Shown here one piece after another: positions 1 to 6,535 of a stretch of 19,582 nucleotides of DNA (position 1 is its first letter; each line of letters begins with the position of its first letter). The notes under the pieces are model-generated. The model was not told the DNA's origin and ran no database searches. It saw only the letters and a list, made by a program, of their open reading frames with translations. Both the position numbers and the translations under genes were made by a program. The stretch comes from CAYVSF01 sp046482855 (GTDB taxonomy: Bacteria; Bacteroidota; Bacteroidia; Bacteroidales; UBA12077): the NCBI GenBank assembly GCA_046482855.1, contig JAWOEH010000208.1, forward strand, positions 1 through 19,582, in the 5' to 3' direction.

Positions 1-75
1 TATCGACGTATTATCACAATTGTAGCCATACTACTTGTGGCCACACTCATGTACCTGCTTCAAAAACACGAACCC

Positions 76-432
76 ATGAAAATTGAACGACAAACTACTG
101 GCGGCATTTTGTTCTTCCGAACTCAACAACAAGAGCTTCTGCATGAATTTTATATTAACCGTGTAGGGTGCACACTTTGGCTCGACCAGGGTGGTTGCCG
201 TATTTACCAGCATGGCAATATGCTGTTTGGATTCTGTCAGCGCGATACCCTCGATACCCAAGGCATGATAACTTTTTATTATGGCTCAGCGAAAAAGGTG
301 GATGAGATGTATGAGCAATTTAAAGATGAGGCAGAGGCACCCCCTAAGCAGAATGATGACTATGGCATTTATCATTTCTTTGCCCGCGACCCGGAGGGCA
401 GGACTGTGGAGTTTCAGTATTTTTTGGAGTAA
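76..432 (+). CDS. VOC (glyoxalase/bleomycin-resistance fold) family protein
   Basis: This is a small single-domain protein of 118 residues from the ATG at 76. Its length and pattern fit the vicinal-oxygen-chelate superfamily: an N-terminal beta strand (TTGGILFF), a helix with a Tyr before the next strand (HEFYINRVG), and the C-terminal hallmark DPEGRTVEFQYF, whose Glu is the usual metal ligand of the family. Members are lyases, dioxygenases or antibiotic-binding proteins, and the substrate cannot be read from the sequence. The ATG at 76 starts the canonical domain. The same frame is open to the left edge, and residues before this Met (RRIITIVAILLVATLMYLL) look like a membrane helix, so a longer anchored form starting outside the window or at the GTG at 37 is possible. 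It converges on the phosphatase gene, 41 bases away, and has no evident link to the hydrogenase cluster. Confidence 0.72.
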   Translation: MKIERQTTGGILFFRTQQQELLHEFYINRVGCTLWLDQGGCRIYQHGNMLFGFCQRDTLDTQGMITFYYGSAKKVDEMYEQFKDEAEAPPKQNDDYGIYHFFARDPEGRTVEFQYFLE

Positions 433-473
433 TTGTTTTAAAGGTAGTTGTGAAGATGTTCAGGGACATTTGA

Positions 474-1664
474 TTAGATAAACTCCATGCTTACCTCTTT
501 CAGGAACTTCTCCTCGAGGGTGGCGGCTATGCGCTTAACTACGGTACGCCGAATTTCCAACTCCACCGGTAGGTTCGGATCCTGGTGGGCAATGTTGATG
601 CGTGTACCAATAACGAAATGAATTTCGTCGCTCTCTTTCAGCATCTTTACAATGCGGTCGGCAGGGCCTTTACCTAAAATGTAATTGTTGTTGTACACTT
701 TCAACAGCTCGCTAACCTTGCTGAGGGTGAGAATCCCTTCGGTTATTAAGTCTACACCCTTCATGTTGGAGATAGGCGGTAAATCGGGATCATCCATCTC
801 AAATGTGTCCTCGATTTCTTCGTCCCATTCGCGGGCGATGATGTCGGCGGTTGTGGCGCCACATACTATTTTCTTGCCCGGGAAATCAGCAACAGTCTCT
901 GCCAGGCGTTGGTCACGTTCTTTTTCATAAGGCGGACCGGTGCTGATGATAAGCTTGCGGGGTTCGCGGAAGTACACCGATGCACAGCTGGTATCGTCTT
1001 TAGCCATGTAGCCGTCGTTTTGGTAGGCCATAGTGATGACCTTTCCTGCCAGTTGGTTGGCTGAAATCTGGGGGTTGTTATGCAGCAAACGTAAGACAAA
1101 TTCCTGAAGGTTCTCTTCCCCCCAGCCAAAGGGGTACTTTTCACTGCCCAGCCCCGATTGTGTTACCCCATCGGAGGAAACAACAATACGATCTTCTTTC
1201 TCCGACATAAAAGAACAAGTGCGAATCTCTTTTCCTGCATTTTGTTCGCTATTCAGCACAATGCATTTCCACTCCGGGTCAAAAAGCTTATCTTCCCGAA
1301 TGATAAACGTTTTTGGGTTGTCGTATTCCAGTAAGGTAGTATGGCCATCGGCCTCAATATCGATAATGGTAAAGGTGGAGTAACTGATTTGTCGCTCGGA
1401 GCAAACCGGCAAGGTGTTCATGATGATGTCGGCAATGCGGTTGGCATCCTTGTGCTCTTTGGTAAAGTTGAGGGCCATGGTTGACGTGAGGGTTGCCAGC
1501 ATATTGGCTTTGACGCCGTGACCCATGCCATCGGAAAGCACCACAATGATGCGTCCTTCCGACTTGATACGCTCGGAAAGAAAAACATCGCCACAAATAC
1601 GCTCGCCTTCATGGTTCTTTTGCTGGCAATCAACTTCGATGTAGTATTTCTTATTGAGAGGCAT
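474..1664 (-). CDS. SpoIIE-family PP2C-like serine/threonine phosphatase, hydrogenase-sensor associated
   Basis: This 396-residue cytosolic protein is probably a metal-dependent phosphatase that removes phosphate from Ser/Thr of a partner, as SpoIIE-type enzymes do with anti-sigma-antagonist-like proteins. Visible motifs are the DGMGHG metal/substrate loop (45-50), SSDGV near 163-167 and KDDTS near 222-226; together the aspartates match the PP2C metal site. The last ~150 residues start at a TGPP motif (242-245) and include a VCGATTA stretch. They form the extra C-terminal region I associate with SpoIIE proteins encoded beside sensory [FeFe]-hydrogenase-domain genes; its role is unknown. No membrane segment or signal peptide is seen. 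The start ATG overlaps the stop of the upstream sensor gene by one base (TGATG), a sign of translational coupling, so the phosphatase is probably the output of that sensor. Neither its substrate nor an anti-sigma kinase is encoded in the window. Confidence 0.86.
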   Translation of the reverse strand: MPLNKKYYIEVDCQQKNHEGERICGDVFLSERIKSEGRIIVVLSDGMGHGVKANMLATLTSTMALNFTKEHKDANRIADIIMNTLPVCSERQISYSTFTIIDIEADGHTTLLEYDNPKTFIIREDKLFDPEWKCIVLNSEQNAGKEIRTCSFMSEKEDRIVVSSDGVTQSGLGSEKYPFGWGEENLQEFVLRLLHNNPQISANQLAGKVITMAYQNDGYMAKDDTSCASVYFREPRKLIISTGPPYEKERDQRLAETVADFPGKKIVCGATTADIIAREWDEEIEDTFEMDDPDLPPISNMKGVDLITEGILTLSKVSELLKVYNNNYILGKGPADRIVKMLKESDEIHFVIGTRINIAHQDPNLPVELEIRRTVVKRIAATLEEKFLKEVSMEFI

Positions 1665-3526
1665 CAGGGCTTCTGTTTTGGATTTTTGTAGAGTTCAATA
1701 ATGGTGTTGAGCATCTGTTCGGTTTCGCTGGCACCTTCGCCCAGCAGGAACCCAATTTTTTGCACCATGGCCAGGTTTTTGTCCACCACGTCGGTAACTC
1801 GTTTAATCACTTCTTCTTTGCGTACTTCCGGGGAATACATGTCGCGGAATACGGCGCCTACAGTTTTGTCTTTTTGTATCGTAAAGATCGAAAGATTCAG
1901 CAATCGTTCCCCAATGTGGATGTCACGATTGGTAATGTCGTTTTGGTTTTTGAGCACCTGCGTAAACAGGTTGTAAACCGGATAGGGCAGTAATGTCTTT
2001 AAATCGGCACCACTGAGGCCGGGAATTACTTCATTGATTGACGTAGCCTCTTCGCCAAGAATATCAATAAAGCTCTGGTTGGACTGTACAATCTTTAACT
2101 GCTTGTTTAGGATCACCACACCTGAAGGCAACTTTTGAAGCATGGAATGAATGGTTTCGGAGGCTTCCTGAGCAGCTTCTTTTTCTGTGAGTGCTGTTTT
2201 TTTTGATTCTTCTAACTCTTTTTTTGTTTGTGCCAGGATTTCGTTTGTATTACGCAGCGCTTTGATATAGACTTGCCTGTTGCGAAGTGTGTAGGTAAGG
2301 CACATTTCGGTTTTGGCCAATCCTTTGGATACAGCCACGGCAAAATCTTCGCACGAGTCGTAACCACATGCCTGACAACCTACATCGTAGGGTTTGTCGT
2401 CCTTTCCGATAGCTTTTAATACTTCGCTGATTTTTTCTTTCGAAGGGTATTCAATGCGCTGATCGTTCGGAGTAAAACCACGTGTGTAGTCCAATTTGCT
2501 ATACTTATCAACGGCTTCTTGCCAGGCTTTTTTGTCGAAATCCTTCAGACGTTTATTGGCGTAGTCAGTTACCAGTGTATGGCGCAGGTAGCGTTTGCCT
2601 TTACGGGAAGTTCCCGGGCCCATTAGGCAGCCCTCGCAGTAGAAAAGGTTCAGGTGTTTGCGCATGGCTTTGGCATCCTCGTTGAACTGCTGAATAGCAT
2701 CGAGCATATTTTTCTTGCCTTCAGCGGTAATCACTTTACCTTCGAGCAAGTCTTCGCTAATGTCGGCAGCCTGAAGCAGGCCGTTCGGAATGGGAAAGAG
2801 GGATCCTTTGTAGCCGATAGGTCCATCGAAATCGGAGAACTCCAGTTTACTCTCGGTAATGTCGAAGTCATTAAACAACTCGCGAAGCTCCACAAAAGTA
2901 AGTACCGCATCGATTCGTCGATTGTCCTTATAGCGCAAGGCTTCATCTTTGCTATCGATGCAGGGGCCGATATAGGTTACTTGCACATCTTGTCCATAAG
3001 CTTCGCGCACAATTTGAGCCGTTGCCACCATGGGCGAAACCAAGGGAGCCAGGTTGTTTACGAGTTCGGGCTGAAAACGTTCTACGTGCTTTACTACCAC
3101 CGGGCAGGTAGTAGTAATGTAGAATTTGCCTTTTGAAGCATTAATGAGTTCTTGGTACTTCTTTGCAATAATATCGGCTCCAAAAGATACCTCATTTACA
3201 TAGGTAAATCCCATTTCGCGAAGCATCTGCACAAACTTCCGATAGTCCGTTATATCGCTGAATTCGCCCGATATACTGGGAGCTACGATGGCCACATTGG
3301 GTTTGTCACTCTTTAGCAACTCTTTAACTTGTTCTTTTGAGTTCCGCACTACAATCGCATCTTCGGGGCATACCGAAACACAACTCCCACAGCCTATACA
3401 ACGTTCCGGAATAATGCGTGCAAAATCGGTATTGCGTTTTACTTCAATGGCGTTTACGGGACAGGCCCTGACGCATGAAAAGTTTAAGTTACATCGATCT
3501 TTAAGTATGTGTACCAGTGCGCTCAA
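1664..3526 (-). CDS. Sensory [FeFe]-hydrogenase-domain protein: ferredoxin, H-domain, FeS domain, PAS
   Basis: This 620-residue soluble protein is a probable redox or H2 sensor. Order of domains: a 2x[4Fe-4S] ferredoxin (about 8-60), a Fe-hydrogenase large-subunit-like domain (75-350), a four-cysteine FeS domain (C384, C387, C392, C409), a coiled coil (about 420-460), a PAS domain (463-560) and a helical tail. The first ferredoxin cluster has only C12, C18 and C22, with N15 where the second Cys belongs. The second is complete (C43, C46, C49, C53). Candidate H-cluster ligands are C141 (TTTCP), C189 (GPC), and C297 and C300 (CEGC). The proton-relay Cys is Thr140 and the usual Lys after the second ligand is Ser192, so turnover looks unlikely and sensing more likely. 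Known putative sensory hydrogenases share the H-domain/PAS plan. The start is a TTG 11 bases after the preceding gene, with GAGAAG upstream; the next Met is residue 101, so this start is effectively forced. The output is probably the overlapping phosphatase gene. Confidence 0.85.
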   Translation of the reverse strand: MSALVHILKDRCNLNFSCVRACPVNAIEVKRNTDFARIIPERCIGCGSCVSVCPEDAIVVRNSKEQVKELLKSDKPNVAIVAPSISGEFSDITDYRKFVQMLREMGFTYVNEVSFGADIIAKKYQELINASKGKFYITTTCPVVVKHVERFQPELVNNLAPLVSPMVATAQIVREAYGQDVQVTYIGPCIDSKDEALRYKDNRRIDAVLTFVELRELFNDFDITESKLEFSDFDGPIGYKGSLFPIPNGLLQAADISEDLLEGKVITAEGKKNMLDAIQQFNEDAKAMRKHLNLFYCEGCLMGPGTSRKGKRYLRHTLVTDYANKRLKDFDKKAWQEAVDKYSKLDYTRGFTPNDQRIEYPSKEKISEVLKAIGKDDKPYDVGCQACGYDSCEDFAVAVSKGLAKTEMCLTYTLRNRQVYIKALRNTNEILAQTKKELEESKKTALTEKEAAQEASETIHSMLQKLPSGVVILNKQLKIVQSNQSFIDILGEEATSINEVIPGLSGADLKTLLPYPVYNLFTQVLKNQNDITNRDIHIGERLLNLSIFTIQKDKTVGAVFRDMYSPEVRKEEVIKRVTDVVDKNLAMVQKIGFLLGEGASETEQMLNTIIELYKNPKQKP

Positions 3527-3537
3527 AATACTTCTCT

Positions 3538-3780
3538 TTATTGCTGTTGATTAAGTTTTGATTCCAAAATATACAGGACATTCTCGGGTGTTACATGATG
3601 AAAAATTTCGTCATCTACACGCAACATGGGTCCTTTTTCGCAGTTGCCAAAGCAGTGACTGCCATGGAAGTATACCTTATCTTCCAGCTGATTTTCCTTT
3701 AGATAAGACTTAATAAGGTTAACGGTTTTTTTATTGCCACGCGAGAAGCAGCTGCTTCCCAAGCAAATGACAATTTCCAT
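3538..3780 (-). CDS. Thioredoxin-like [2Fe-2S] ferredoxin (HndB / NuoE C-terminal-domain type)
   Basis: This small electron carrier has 80 residues from the ATG at 3780. A GTG twelve bases further up would add four residues, but MEIVICLG is the usual beginning of the fold. Cys6 and Cys11 (Cx4C) and Cys43 and Cys47 (Cx3C) match the four [2Fe-2S] ligands of the thioredoxin-like ferredoxins, as in the C-terminal half of NuoE/HydC and in HndB. The GNCEKGP loop is typical. It is the first gene of the leftward operon and lies 11 bases before the PAS sensor, so it may pass electrons to or from that sensor. Alternatively it may serve the HydABC complex encoded on the other side of the promoter region, as HndB does in Hnd hydrogenases. 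The family call is secure; the partner is inference. Confidence 0.85.
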   Translation of the reverse strand: MEIVICLGSSCFSRGNKKTVNLIKSYLKENQLEDKVYFHGSHCFGNCEKGPMLRVDDEIFHHVTPENVLYILESKLNQQQ

Positions 3781-3807
3781 TTTGTTCCCCACTATAATTA
3801 CACACTT

Positions 3808-3825
3808 TTGTTAATAAAATCACAG
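3808..3825. promoter_or_regulatory. Candidate Rex operator in the leader of the leftward operon
   Basis: TTGTTAATAAAATCACAG matches the Rex-type palindrome TTGTTAA-N4-TTAACAA, as I recall it from Clostridia, at 11 of 14 specified positions. The left arm is perfect and the right arm is closer to the TTCACAA variant. It lies between the predicted leftward start point (about 3839) and the ATG at 3780, where a bound repressor would block transcription. A rex gene is in this window. The match was made by eye. Confidence 0.45.
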
Positions 3826-3845
3826 GTTGAAATATATGTACCTCA

Positions 3846-3853
3846 CAAATTTA
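3846..3853 (-). promoter_or_regulatory. Predicted Bacteroidota -7 box for the leftward sensor operon
   Basis: Read on the minus strand this is TAAATTTG, a full match to the TAnnTTTG box recognised by the Bacteroidota primary sigma factor. It would start transcription near 3839, giving a leader of roughly 60 bases before the ATG at 3780. No convincing -33 TTTG is seen at the usual ~19-base distance. Confidence 0.45.
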
Positions 3854-3889
3854 CATCATTATTTGGATTAATTGGTTTTTTTAGCCCCT

Positions 3890-3921
3890 TTTATAGCCTT
3901 GCTATTTTGAATAGCTATAAA
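3890..3921. other. Inverted repeat with a nested alternative hairpin
   Basis: TTTATAGC (3890-3897) and GCTATAAA (3914-3921) form a perfect 8-bp stem with a 16-base loop. A competing shorter hairpin, GCTATT (3901-3906) with AATAGC (3910-3915), uses part of the same sequence, so the two cannot form together. It lies between the divergent promoters, outside both predicted transcripts. Function unknown; it could be a binding site or part of an unrecognised transcript. Confidence 0.5.
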
Positions 3922-3925
3922 TTAA

Positions 3926-3959
3926 AAAGCCTGTAAAAAGGCTTTGTTGAGCCTTTTTT
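3926..3959. terminator. Two overlapping terminator-like hairpins between the divergent promoters
   Basis: AAAGCC (3926-3931) pairs with GGCTTT (3940-3945). AAGGCT (3938-3943) pairs with AGCCTT (3950-3955) and runs into a T tract on the plus strand. The reverse strand also ends its hairpins with T runs, so the element could terminate in both directions. The two stems share 3938-3945 and are mutually exclusive. No gene ends here, which makes the position odd: it may insulate the divergent promoters, attenuate a longer leader, or be the end of a small RNA or a lost gene. Confidence 0.5.
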
Positions 3960-4010
3960 CCAGCCTGAGAACCCTAGCGCTTTGACTTCATAAATCACAA
4001 GAGAAAGAGA

Positions 4011-4028
4011 GTGTTAATTAAATAACAA
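4011..4028. promoter_or_regulatory. Candidate Rex operator upstream of hydC
   Basis: GTGTTAATTAAATAACAA matches the Rex consensus TTGTTAA-N4-TTAACAA at 12 of 14 specified positions and is nearly palindromic (TGTTA...TAACA). It sits about 27 bases before the -7 box at 4056, just above the expected -33 position, so a bound Rex could hinder RNA polymerase. With rex as a distal gene of the same operon, this suggests NADH-responsive, autoregulated control. Consensus and match are from memory and by eye. Confidence 0.55.
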
Positions 4029-4055
4029 CAAGCGTGGTTTCAAGGTATATTTTTT

Positions 4056-4063
4056 TATATTTG
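4056..4063 (+). promoter_or_regulatory. Predicted Bacteroidota -7 box for the hydrogenase operon
   Basis: TATATTTG is a full match to TAnnTTTG. Transcription would start near 4070 and leave a leader of about 48 bases before the ATG of hydC at 4118. The box lies inside a possible N-terminal extension of hydC from the GTG at 4034, which argues for the ATG at 4118. The -33 region has no clear TTTG. Confidence 0.55.
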
Positions 4064-4117
4064 CTAAGAGGGCTTTTTTGTTTGTGGCCCGCAATTGTGT
4101 GTGAAATTACCCCCCTT

Positions 4118-4579
4118 ATGAGTGACATAGACGATATTTTAAACAAATACCCGTTTGTGCAGCGCGAAAACCTGATCCCTATTTTGCAGGATATACAGGC
4201 TGTACATGGCTATTTGCAGGAAGAGGCAATTGAGCGTGTAGGTGCTTATTTGCAAATGCCCACCAGTAAAATATATGGGCTGGCTACTTTTTATAGCCAT
4301 TTTCGTTTTGAGCCCCGAGGCTCTTTTCATCTGCGTTTGTGCCATGGCACATCCTGTCATGTGAAACTTTCCGGATTACTCAAACATGAAATCGAAAAGT
4401 TACTTTCGGTAAAGGATGGAGGGATTACAAAAGATGGAAAGTTTAGTTTTGAAACCACCAACTGCCTGGGAGCCTGTGGACATGGGCCGGTGTTGACGAT
4501 TAATGAGCAGGTCTTTACTCATGTGCAGGTACGACAAATTCGAGAACTCATAGAAAAAGCAACATCAACGGAGGAGTAG
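4118..4579 (+). CDS. hydC: HydC: NuoE-like [2Fe-2S] subunit of NADH-linked [FeFe] hydrogenase
   Basis: This 153-residue small subunit belongs to a trimeric, NADH-linked [FeFe] hydrogenase and is homologous to NuoE and HndA. It has the N-terminal helical bundle with the typical block MPTSKIYGLATFYSHF (47-62), followed by a thioredoxin-like domain with [2Fe-2S] ligands C75 and C80 (CHGTSC) and C116 and C120 (CLGAC). The length is normal for the family. In the complex its cluster sits near the FMN of HydB and takes part in electron transfer. The start at 4118 is chosen because the family begins here; the possible extension to 4034 is hydrophobic, atypical and contains the promoter box. It is first in the operon. 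The GGAGGAG for the next gene lies within its last codons, four bases separating the two genes. Confidence 0.92.
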   Translation: MSDIDDILNKYPFVQRENLIPILQDIQAVHGYLQEEAIERVGAYLQMPTSKIYGLATFYSHFRFEPRGSFHLRLCHGTSCHVKLSGLLKHEIEKLLSVKDGGITKDGKFSFETTNCLGACGHGPVLTINEQVFTHVQVRQIRELIEKATSTEE

Positions 4580-4583
4580 TACT

Positions 4584-6527
4584 ATGATAGATGAACAAGT
4601 GGAGATAAATCAGCTTTTGATTTCGGCATTGCAAGATGAACAGGTGTTTGATCTACCCGAATATAAAGAGGCCATAGCTCGCCTGCGTAATGAGAAAATT
4701 GATGTGCCTTTTATTGGTGTGGGCTTGACCAGTAGTAGCCTTATGGCTGGAGCGCAAAAGGTTGTGGATGAAGTATGTAGGTATCTGGAGGAACGGGATG
4801 TAAAAGCTACTGTTGGTATCGTGGGCAGTTTGGGGCTCTGTTCCCTGGAGCCATTGATGCAGATACAGCTGCCTGGCCGCACAAAATTGGTATTTCATCA
4901 GGTGCAACCCGAGCAAGTGGCTAGCCTGCTCGATGGTATTTTTAATCAGTATGTGAATCCTGAGGAGGTGTTGGGCCAGCATCAGCACAGTCTGCATGAA
5001 CCCTGGGAAGGGTTGCCGTATATACATGAATTGCCTTTTTTTGCTAATCAAAGGCGATTGATTATGCGAAATATGGGGCATATTTCACCACTCTCTATTG
5101 AAGCCTATCTGGCCGAAGGGGGATATCGTGCATTGACCCAAACCATCAGTCGTTATGTGCCTGAAGAGGTATGCGATTTGATGGAAGAGGCAGAGTTACG
5201 GGGAAGAGGCGGCGTAGGCTATTGTACTGCCAAAAAATGGCGAGTCGCTCAGAGTACCCCCAGTAATCGCAAGTATCTGATTTGTAACGCCGGCGAAAGT
5301 GACCCCGGCGCATTTATGGAGCGCTTATTAATGGAGAGTGATCCCCATCAAGTGATTGAGGGCATTGCCATTGCAGCCTATGCCATAGGGGCACAAAAAG
5401 CCTATTTGTATATCGAAAGTGACTACCAGTTAGCTATTGAACGGCTGGAAAAAGCTATTCACCAGGCTTATCAATATGGTTTACTGGGGCATGATATTAT
5501 GCACAGTGGCATTAATTTGGATATTGTTATTAAGAAAGGGGCCGGAGCTTATATTTGTGGAGAAGAAACAGCGCTAATTAGTCATATTGAGGGTAAGCGG
5601 GGCATGCCCCAAACCAAACCTCCTTATCCATCAGAAAGAGGCTTGTTCGGAGAGCCTACGGTAGTGAATAATGTGGAGACTCTTGTGAATGTGCCTTTAA
5701 TTATAGACAAGGGAGCTGCGTGGTATAAATCCACAGGTACAGCAACCAGTAAGGGCACAAAATTATTCTCTTTAACCGGAAAGATCCGCTTGACAAGCTT
5801 GGTGGAAATTCCAATGGGGACGCCTTTACGGGAAGTGGTTTACCGTATCGGCGACGGCATTCCTGAAGGCAAACCCCTAAAAGCGTTGCATCTTGGAGGT
5901 CCTGCCGGTGGTTGTATAACGCAGGACAAACTTGATACACCCATCGACTTTGAATCGATAAATGCGCTGGGGGCTACCTTGGGATCGGGCGGAATTATTG
6001 TACTGGATGAAGATACCTGTATTCTGGATACAGTAAAATATTTCCTGGATTTTTTGAAGAAGGAGAGTTGTGGCAAGTGTATTCCTTGTCGCGAAGGTAT
6101 CCGAAGGATGCACGAAATCATGGAGCACATCACCCGGCGCCCGGAGGATGCCAGTGGACATAGCACCCTGCAGCGCTTTAAAGGCGTTATGCAATTGGAA
6201 AATCTGGCCGAAGTTATACGCGATACCTCGCTTTGCGGACTGGGCCAGCGAGCCGCCAATCCGGTATTAAGCACTTTGAAATGGTTTCGGGATGAGTACG
6301 AAGAGCATATTTTTGAACGCAATTGCAATGCAGGAATTTGTCAGGGGTTGCGGACATTTGAAATTGATGTGGAGGCTTGTACTGGTTGCACGCTTTGTGC
6401 AACAAAATGTCCTACAGGAGCCATTTTTGGTACAGCCAAACATGCGCATTTTATCGTACAGGAGAAGTGTATTGGTTGTGGGGCGTGTTATGAAACGTGT
6501 AAATTTAATGCAGTATTGACTAAATAA
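4584..6527 (+). CDS. hydB: HydB: NuoF-like FMN/NADH subunit with C-terminal 2x[4Fe-4S] ferredoxin
   Basis: This 647-residue subunit should bind FMN and NAD(H) and, in bifurcating hydrogenases, split electrons between NADH and ferredoxin. Order: a thioredoxin-like N-terminal domain (about 40-120), a NuoF core with the glycine-rich loop RGRGGVGYCTAKKW (206-219) and GAGAYICGEETAL (319-331), a [4Fe-4S] site with C496, C499, C502 and C551, then a ferredoxin domain with C599, C602, C605, C609 and C629, C632, C635, C639. Odd points: the N-terminal domain keeps only one expected ligand (C86), so it probably has no cluster. The usual GFPTGxKW is GYCTAKKW, and the usual NADE is NAGE at 235-238, which may alter flavin or nucleotide binding. 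Translation probably uses the GGAGGAG at 4570-4576. HydA follows after 8 bases. The subunit call is firm; bifurcation and the preferred nucleotide are inferred. Confidence 0.92.
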   Translation: MIDEQVEINQLLISALQDEQVFDLPEYKEAIARLRNEKIDVPFIGVGLTSSSLMAGAQKVVDEVCRYLEERDVKATVGIVGSLGLCSLEPLMQIQLPGRTKLVFHQVQPEQVASLLDGIFNQYVNPEEVLGQHQHSLHEPWEGLPYIHELPFFANQRRLIMRNMGHISPLSIEAYLAEGGYRALTQTISRYVPEEVCDLMEEAELRGRGGVGYCTAKKWRVAQSTPSNRKYLICNAGESDPGAFMERLLMESDPHQVIEGIAIAAYAIGAQKAYLYIESDYQLAIERLEKAIHQAYQYGLLGHDIMHSGINLDIVIKKGAGAYICGEETALISHIEGKRGMPQTKPPYPSERGLFGEPTVVNNVETLVNVPLIIDKGAAWYKSTGTATSKGTKLFSLTGKIRLTSLVEIPMGTPLREVVYRIGDGIPEGKPLKALHLGGPAGGCITQDKLDTPIDFESINALGATLGSGGIIVLDEDTCILDTVKYFLDFLKKESCGKCIPCREGIRRMHEIMEHITRRPEDASGHSTLQRFKGVMQLENLAEVIRDTSLCGLGQRAANPVLSTLKWFRDEYEEHIFERNCNAGICQGLRTFEIDVEACTGCTLCATKCPTGAIFGTAKHAHFIVQEKCIGCGACYETCKFNAVLTK

Positions 6528-6535
6528 ACAGTACC

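Noticed and set aside
2654..3136. 160-residue plus-strand open frame inside the PAS sensor gene
   Set aside because: It is antisense to a protein with clear conserved motifs and its translation shows no recognisable domain; a shadow of the real gene.
1664..3526. Calling the PAS protein a working catalytic hydrogenase
   Set aside because: The proton-relay Cys, the conserved Lys and the CxxxC third motif are all changed, and the domain plan is that of a sensor.
4034..4117. N-terminal extension of HydC from a GTG at 4034
   Set aside because: The extension is hydrophobic and unlike NuoE/HydC N-termini, and the predicted -7 box lies inside it; the ATG at 4118 gives a normal-length subunit.
5840..6328. 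162-residue minus-strand open frame inside hydB
   Set aside because: It overlaps the conserved FeS-binding part of HydB and has no domain character; codon shadow.
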